DNA of 64,000 bases from Amyloporia xantha (Eukaryota > Basidiomycota > Agaricomycetes > Polyporales > Adustoporiaceae), in contig JAYKKR010000001.1 of the NCBI GenBank assembly GCA_036971615.1, positions 868,001 through 932,000 of the forward strand, written 5' to 3'. Below the pieces are notes generated by a model. It was not told the origin of the DNA and ran no database searches. It saw only the letters and a program-made list of their open reading frames with translations. The position numbers were made by a program, and so were the translations under genes. Shown here in pieces: positions 58,466 to 64,000 of this stretch (within the stretch, counting starts at the first letter, position 1; each line of letters starts with the position of its first letter).

Positions 58466-59820
58466 ATGGCCGACGTTAAGAAGGGCAAGACTCCCAAGGA
58501 GTTCGCTGGTTCGTGTCTTGCTCTGCATTGTGTTGCGCGCGTCGTCGTGCGATGATATTCTTCTTGGGTGTATGCTGACCTGGCGTATCTGTACAGTTGA
58601 CTTCTTGATGGGTGGTGTCTCAGCTGTACGTGCATAGTTCTCGATGTCGTGGCATTGTGGTGCTCACGATGCTCCTCATCTCTAGGCGGTCGCTAAGACT
58701 AGTGCTGCGCCCATCGAGCGAATCAAGCTCCTCGTCCAGAACCAGGATGAAATGGTAGGTCGCGTGTCTTGGCTTGGTGGAGCAGCTTGGTGACATGTGG
58801 TTTGGCTATAGATCAAGCAGGGTCGTCTGGCTACCCCTTACAAGGGTGTCATCGACTGCTTTGGCCGCACATACCGTGACGAGGGTCTCCTCTCTCTGTG
58901 GAGAGGTAACACCGCCAACGTCATCCGATACTTCCCCACGCAAGCTTTGAACTTCGCGTTCAGTTAGTATTCAACCTTTTTGTCTTTGTCTGATACGATT
59001 CTTACCGATATGTGCAGAGGACTACTTCAAGTCGTTATTCGGCTTCAAAAAGTCTGAGGGCTACTGGAAATGGTTCGCTGGTAACATCGCCTCTGGTGCT
59101 GGTGCTGGTGCTTCTTCGTTGCTGTTCGTGTACTCGCTCGACTATGCGCGTACCCGTCTTGCCAACGACGCCAAGTCGGCCAAGGGTGGAGGAGCTCGTC
59201 AGTTCAACGGCCTCATTGATGTCTACAAGAAGACTCTTGCCTCTGATGGTATTGCTGGTCTTTACCGTGGCTTCATCCCGTCAGTCGTCGGTATCGTTGT
59301 CTACCGTGGTCTCTACTTCGGTCTCTACGACTCACTCAGTACGTGCATCTTGGCTTTCACGTGTTTATTACGCTAACGCGTTTGTGCAGAGCCCGTTGTC
59401 CTTGTTGGCGCGCTTGAGGGTTCCTTCTTGGCTTCTTTCGCCCTGGGTTGGGGTGTCACCACTGCTGCTGGTATTGCTTCCTACCCTCTGGACACTATCC
59501 GGTATGTCTCATTGCGGTCTTTATGTTGATTGATTCTCACCATGCTGCAGTCGTCGCATGATGATGACGTCTGGCTCGACCACTCACTACAAGTCGATGT
59601 TCGACGCTGGTGCTCAGATCGTGGCCAAGGAGGGCACGAAGTCGTTGTTCAAGGGTGCGGGTGCGAACATTCTCCGTGGTGTTGCTGGTGCTGGTGTGTT
59701 GTCGCTCTACGACAAGCTCCAGGCTGTTATGTTCGGCAAGGTCTACTCTGGTGGTAAGTGTACTCTTGTACGTGCCCGCTGGTTGGATGACTTATGGATT
59801 GTGTTTCAGGATCTGGCTAA
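58466..59820 (+). CDS. Mitochondrial ADP/ATP carrier
   Basis: This inner-membrane carrier exchanges cytosolic ADP for matrix ATP. Three carrier repeats are visible through [29 protein letters not shown] and [21 protein letters not shown] is the diagnostic ADP/ATP carrier signature. Other family blocks are [55 protein letters not shown] and [22 protein letters not shown]. Seven or eight exons are inferred; the last supplies only the SG that ends the protein after a GTAAGT...TTTCAG intron. Length (about 310 residues) is normal. Confidence 0.96.
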
Positions 59821-60086
59821 GCGAGAGGCTACTTGCGGACATCGTATCGTGTATCAGCTACCTAGTACTATCATTTATTTTGCACGCACGACCATACACC
59901 TTAGATCCTCCGGTTATATCTTAGTTGCTGGTTCTGAATATGATTTTGGTCGGGGATACCATCCTCTAAACTGCCTGATAGACACGGAAATGAAAAATAG
60001 ATTGAAAACATTTAGTGTGATATTCGCGAGGTGCACTAGGATGACATGGGTAAGAAGATGCTTTCTGTCTTGTGCATGCTTGTTCG

Positions 60087-62627
60087 ATGCCAACGTTCAG
60101 TCGGTGGGCCTGGTCGTCTGGCAGAGCACTATGGCGCCGTCGATATATTCACAACGGTGCAGGCGTTGTCTTACGGCCGTACCAGGAGTCTTGCATCGAC
60201 GCATGCCTCGCAGCTTTGGAATCTGGTTCTACAAGGATTGGCGTGTCTCTACCAACAGGCTCGGGGAAGACAACGGTCTTCATCAGCCTCCTCAGCAGAA
60301 TACATCCTCCTCCGCAGCGCTCGGAAGCATGCAACTCGCTCATCATAGTGAACAGCATTGAGCTCGCCAGGCAAGTAGCTGTACAAATACAGAAGCTGTG
60401 CCGCGGTGTACTTGTGGAGATTGAGCAGGGAGCACAGCACTTCGCGACTGGAAAGGCGTCTTTGTGAGCACACTGGGTTCTCGGGCCCTCAAGGTGTTAT
60501 CCTGAATCACGTCTTGCAGCACCGTCGCCACGTATCAGACACTCCTCCAGCCGGGACGGCTAGAGAAGTTTCATCCCGACCGTCTAAAGGCTGTCATCGT
60601 GGACGAAGCGCACCATGCGGCCGCACCCTCGTAAGTTGCCCCTGTATTGCGAGTATACGCCGATTCTTGACACTCGTGCAGGTATCTGCGCATTCTGTCT
60701 CACTTCCACCCAGCTATTCGTAGTCCCGACGAAACACTCCAGCAGCCCGAGGATGCAAGCGGTGTCCCAGTCATCGGCTTTTCAGCCACTTTCAGTCGTC
60801 ACGACGGGCTTGCTCTTGGGTCTGTCTTTGAGCGCATTGTGTATCACCGAGACTTTCTGGATATGATTAAAGAACAATGGTAAGTCGAGCCCCTACGCTA
60901 TGTGAAACGATCGTTGAATATGCGCTGACGGCTACATCGAAGGCTTTGCAACGTCCGCTTCACGTCTGTGCGCGCGAAAATCGACCTGAGCGGAGTGACG
61001 ATTAACTCGCGAACGGGTGATTTCAGCCCCACCAGTCTGGCCCATGTCGTCAATACAAATTCAATAAACAGGCTCGTGGTGCAGACTTGGTTGGACAGGG
61101 CAGCTGTCCGGAAGTCAACCCTCGTCTTCTGCGTCAACCTAGCGCATGTGCGGGAGCTCACGAAGGCTTTCCGAGAGGCCGGTGTGGACGCTCGTTATAT
61201 CTATTCCGGGACGCCTGTCGCGGAACGCAGGTCTCTTGTCGACACGTTCAAGGCGGGAGAATTCCCTGTCCTTGTGAACTGCGGTAGGTGGGACCTCGCA
61301 ATCGTATATCATCAACTGAATGACTGTCCCAAAACTGCAGCTGTCCTGACAGAAGGGACTGACATACCAAATATTGACTGCGTAATTGTAGCGAGGCCAA
61401 CACGCTCTCGTAACCTTTTCGCTCAGATGGCACGTATCAGCCTCCTAGGAATCAAGCTGAAGTATTGAGCTTAAGTTTTCAGATCGGGCGTGGCATGAGA
61501 CTCTCACCGGCCACAGGCAAGGAAGACTGTAGGATCATTGATTTCGTTGATTCCACAAAAAGCATCCCCGGCATTGTCTCCACTCCCACATTATTTGGGC
61601 TCGATCCTTCAGAGCTAATTGACGGTGATGGAGCCATTTCTTTGTAGCCACACTCATACTGACACATGTCGCACCAGACGAATCCGTTGAATCACTCGAG
61701 CAGCGTGCTGCGAACTCAGACGATAGCAATCTATACAAAAGCGACAGTGAAGACGATATTCCCGACCCCGTGTCTGTGACATACGTTGACTACGATGATC
61801 CTTTTGAACTCATCGATGGAGCATATGGGGCGCCCAATATCCGCTCCTTAACTCGCAATGCCTGGGTCGGTTGTGGAGGAGATGTATATATTTTAGAATG
61901 CTTAGGGAAAGGATTCGTTCGCATCGAACCTGTCGAAGATGAACGTAAGTGGCGTCGAGACTTGCCAGCAGACTCATCGATGACCACCCGTATAACAGAA
62001 TCCGAAGCGCGTTTTCAGGCACACTACACCCCAGCGAGTCTTCCCATGGTCACTGCTCTGACGCTCAGGATCTCCCCTTACCAGCGGAGTAGGGAGATCT
62101 TGAAGGCACCAACTCTAGTGGAAGCAATCCGGGGTGCGGATACTTATGCCGCAAGCAAGGTTGTCAAAGACGGGATGGCCATGGGGTACGTCATTGTTAC
62201 GCTGCGGCATTCCGTACACCCGTCCGAATACATCATGTCTATTCGCAGATTGCTGCGATCCGCGAAATGGCGATCCCAACCTGCTTCTGAGTCTCAAAAG
62301 AAATTTATTGAGAACCGTTGGAGAACCCGTAATACAACGCTGGCCGAAGAGAAGCCATCGGAGCACAAACTAACTACAGAACAGAAGTTGGCCAAGATGA
62401 CGAAGGGCGAGGCAGCAAATATTATAGCTCGCTTGAAGCATGGCGCTGAGGTTCGTTTCGACCACTCTTGATAAATTTCAGTCTCACTACTAACCATTTA
62501 CCAGTTTCGGTATCAGAAGAAGGCTAAAGAGCAACAGAAACAGCTTCAATCTCGTGCCAAGGAGGCAAAGAGGAAAGCAAAGGAAGAAGTAAAGATTGGG
62601 CCGTTGCTAGTTGCCGACGGATGCTAG
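60087..62627 (+). CDS. IRC3: Mitochondrial DEAD-box-like helicase IRC3
   Basis: Irc3 is a superfamily 2 helicase that maintains mitochondrial DNA in yeast. A basic, arginine-rich start ([24 protein letters not shown]) fits a presequence. Helicase motifs follow: [31 protein letters not shown] (Walker A), [23 protein letters not shown] (motif II), [10 protein letters not shown] (motif III), [29 protein letters not shown] and [16 protein letters not shown] (motif VI). The long C-terminal part has no motif that I recognise; it ends in a lysine-rich coiled region ([22 protein letters not shown]). About eight exons are inferred. The ATG at 60087 is preceded in frame only by a GTG. Confidence 0.85.
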
Positions 62628-62669
62628 TATCCCACAGGGATGAACACAGGGTTTTCTGCATTTATTAAT

Positions 62670-64000
62670 CTACATGGTAGAAATGGCTGGTGAGACGGCA
62701 TAATGACTTTGCAACGTAAGTACAGCAGCTCGTTGAGCCTGTGCAATCAAGTCATCTAATGCTAGGGGATCCCTAAATGCTGCCGGCTTTCGCAGGAGTG
62801 TTGCCAGCGTGGACCCGACCAGGCTATCACCCGCACCAGTGACGGAGATAATGTCTTCGTCAGACACAGACAAGGCAGGGAAGTGTTTCAACACTGTAAC
62901 GCCTGTTATTGATTTCCCGCGACCGACCACGTATCTCCCCCGCACGTTCGTGCGCTCCTCCATCCAGGACGAAGTTTGGGCGTGTTCACCGGGAACGCGG
63001 AAGACTGTAACAACGCCTCGGCTCCCGCACTTAATGATGAGGTGGGAGAAGAAGGGGAGTAGATGTATGGCCATCTGTGCTATCCCATTGTCGATTAGGA
63101 ATGACAGTGTTCCCTTTGATGAATCACCTTCGCAAGCATTGAGCCTCGACAGTTGTTCCAAATCCATACGAAACTCGGATCCTAACGACATATCATCGAC
63201 GACCTTCCACCAGTGATTATGGGCCGTGAGTTCCAGCGGCCCTGCGGCTGCCTCCTGATACATACGGGTCAGCTCCAGTTCGTTTGGCGCCGCATAGTCT
63301 ATTGGAGAACCAGTGAGGCCGGGACGATTGAGGGACGCTGCAATGGCAGGCAATATGTTCACCGATTTGGACACCGACGTAGGTTCGCTGTGAATCGTGT
63401 CAGAATCTTGCGCATCGGATCACTTTTAGCAAACAATACAAACTAGAAAACTAGAATGGAATGAATACAAGACAGTAACTGTTCCGGAGATTTTCCAATA
63501 ACATACTAGCAGTGTTATTCTCATGACATTGCCGGACAATCGATGTCAGTGTCTCCTGCGACAGGTTGGCGTCTAGTGCGACGAGAGGAGGTCGATGCTC
63601 TCTAAGCATTTGTAGTGCCTGGAGAAATATAAGCGTTGGATAAGAACTGGGCAGAGAGTTCAACAAACTACCTACCGTGCCTTTATCCAGAGAGTGAATG
63701 ATGTCCATGTCGGCTACTCCGCCAATGAGACCACCTGAGTTGTCGAGTATCATGTTACAGATTGCCGTGCTCGCAGAGTCAAGCCGTAACAAGCCATCTG
63801 TCCGCATTCCCGTTTGCTGCATCTCATTGGTAAGCAAGCGGCCAAAAGGATCATCTGCGACTGGGGAGATCAGCACAGTAGCATTGGAGCTTTCTTCAGA
63901 TTGTGAGAGGATACGATGTGCAGCCTCTGCAACATTGCGGCCTACACCGCCCAAAGTAAGCGAGACGGTGCCTGGTACAGTTGAATGCAATCCAACGGAG
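62670..64000 (-). CDS. PfkB-type pseudouridine kinase region, 5' end beyond window
   Basis: The fragment is a PfkB carbohydrate kinase. It includes TVSLTLGGVGRNVAEAAHR, ISPVADDPFGRLL, GGLIGGVADMDIIHSL, LVALDANLSQETL, APNELELTRMY, HLIIKCGSRGVVTVF, and the catalytic SVTGAGDSLVGSTLATLL (the GAGD anion hole). The sequence continues past 64000 without a start. In many fungi this kinase is fused behind a pseudouridine-5'-phosphate glycosidase (IndA-like) domain, and the linker-like SVGLHSTVPGTVSLTLGG at the window edge fits that arrangement. The N-terminal domain, if present, is outside the window. Three or four exons are visible. Confidence 0.82.

Noticed and set aside
1..64000. tRNA or rRNA genes
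   Set aside because: I looked for T-loop words (gttcgaatc-type) and found only isolated matches inside coding exons or without a foldable partner.

Overview
The window comes from the nuclear genome of a filamentous basidiomycete, most likely an Agaricomycete. Genes are dense, run on both strands, and are broken by many short introns of about 50-60 bp with GT(A/G)NGT donors and AG acceptors. The gene set includes a NoxA NADPH oxidase, a cytochrome-b5-fused sphingolipid delta-8 desaturase, a fused HisH-HisF protein, Pal1, a Polycomb EED homologue and a pseudouridine-kinase fusion fragment. I see no bacterial-type operons, rRNA, tRNA or CRISPR. Gene models below were built by joining exons by eye, so internal splice sites are approximate unless stated. 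|| Layout. 0-9 kb: MAD2, a 1.9-kb spacer without a gene, noxA, a 734-bp non-autonomous DNA transposon with 8-bp target duplications, and a RecQ helicase. 9-23 kb: TAF5, two uncharacterised nuclear-looking proteins, a 3.3-kb gene-poor stretch, a secreted single-pass membrane protein and a membrane-anchored disordered protein. 23-35 kb: housekeeping genes (sphingolipid desaturase, uS9, mitochondrial uL4, RAD51, SER3, HIS7, PAL1), several arranged head to head on short shared promoters. 35.5-42.5 kb: a tandem duplication of a MetE-like methionine-synthase-domain gene plus a decayed companion gene, with an inverted repeat of about 225 bp between the copies. 43-50 kb: eL13, a BRCT/Myb protein resembling Rap1, a Tim17/NDUFA11-family protein and an EED/ESC-like WD40 protein. 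50.5-51.3 kb: a secreted repeat-peptide precursor. 51.7-64 kb: ESF1, NudC, a PIAS/Siz SUMO ligase, the ADP/ATP carrier, an IRC3-type helicase and the 3' part of a PfkB pseudouridine kinase. || Most notable: the gene at 50568-51256 (minus strand). It has a signal peptide followed by six 26-28-residue units, joined by Lys-Arg Kex2 sites. The final unit stops just before where its Lys-Arg would be. This is the architecture of alpha-factor and of fungal Kex2-processed repeat proteins. Comparing the three pairs of paralogous units gave 20 nucleotide differences, all of them synonymous, which points to selection on the released peptides. No cyclising (UstY-type) enzyme lies nearby, so a linear secreted signalling or effector peptide is the simplest reading. 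I do not recognise the family.
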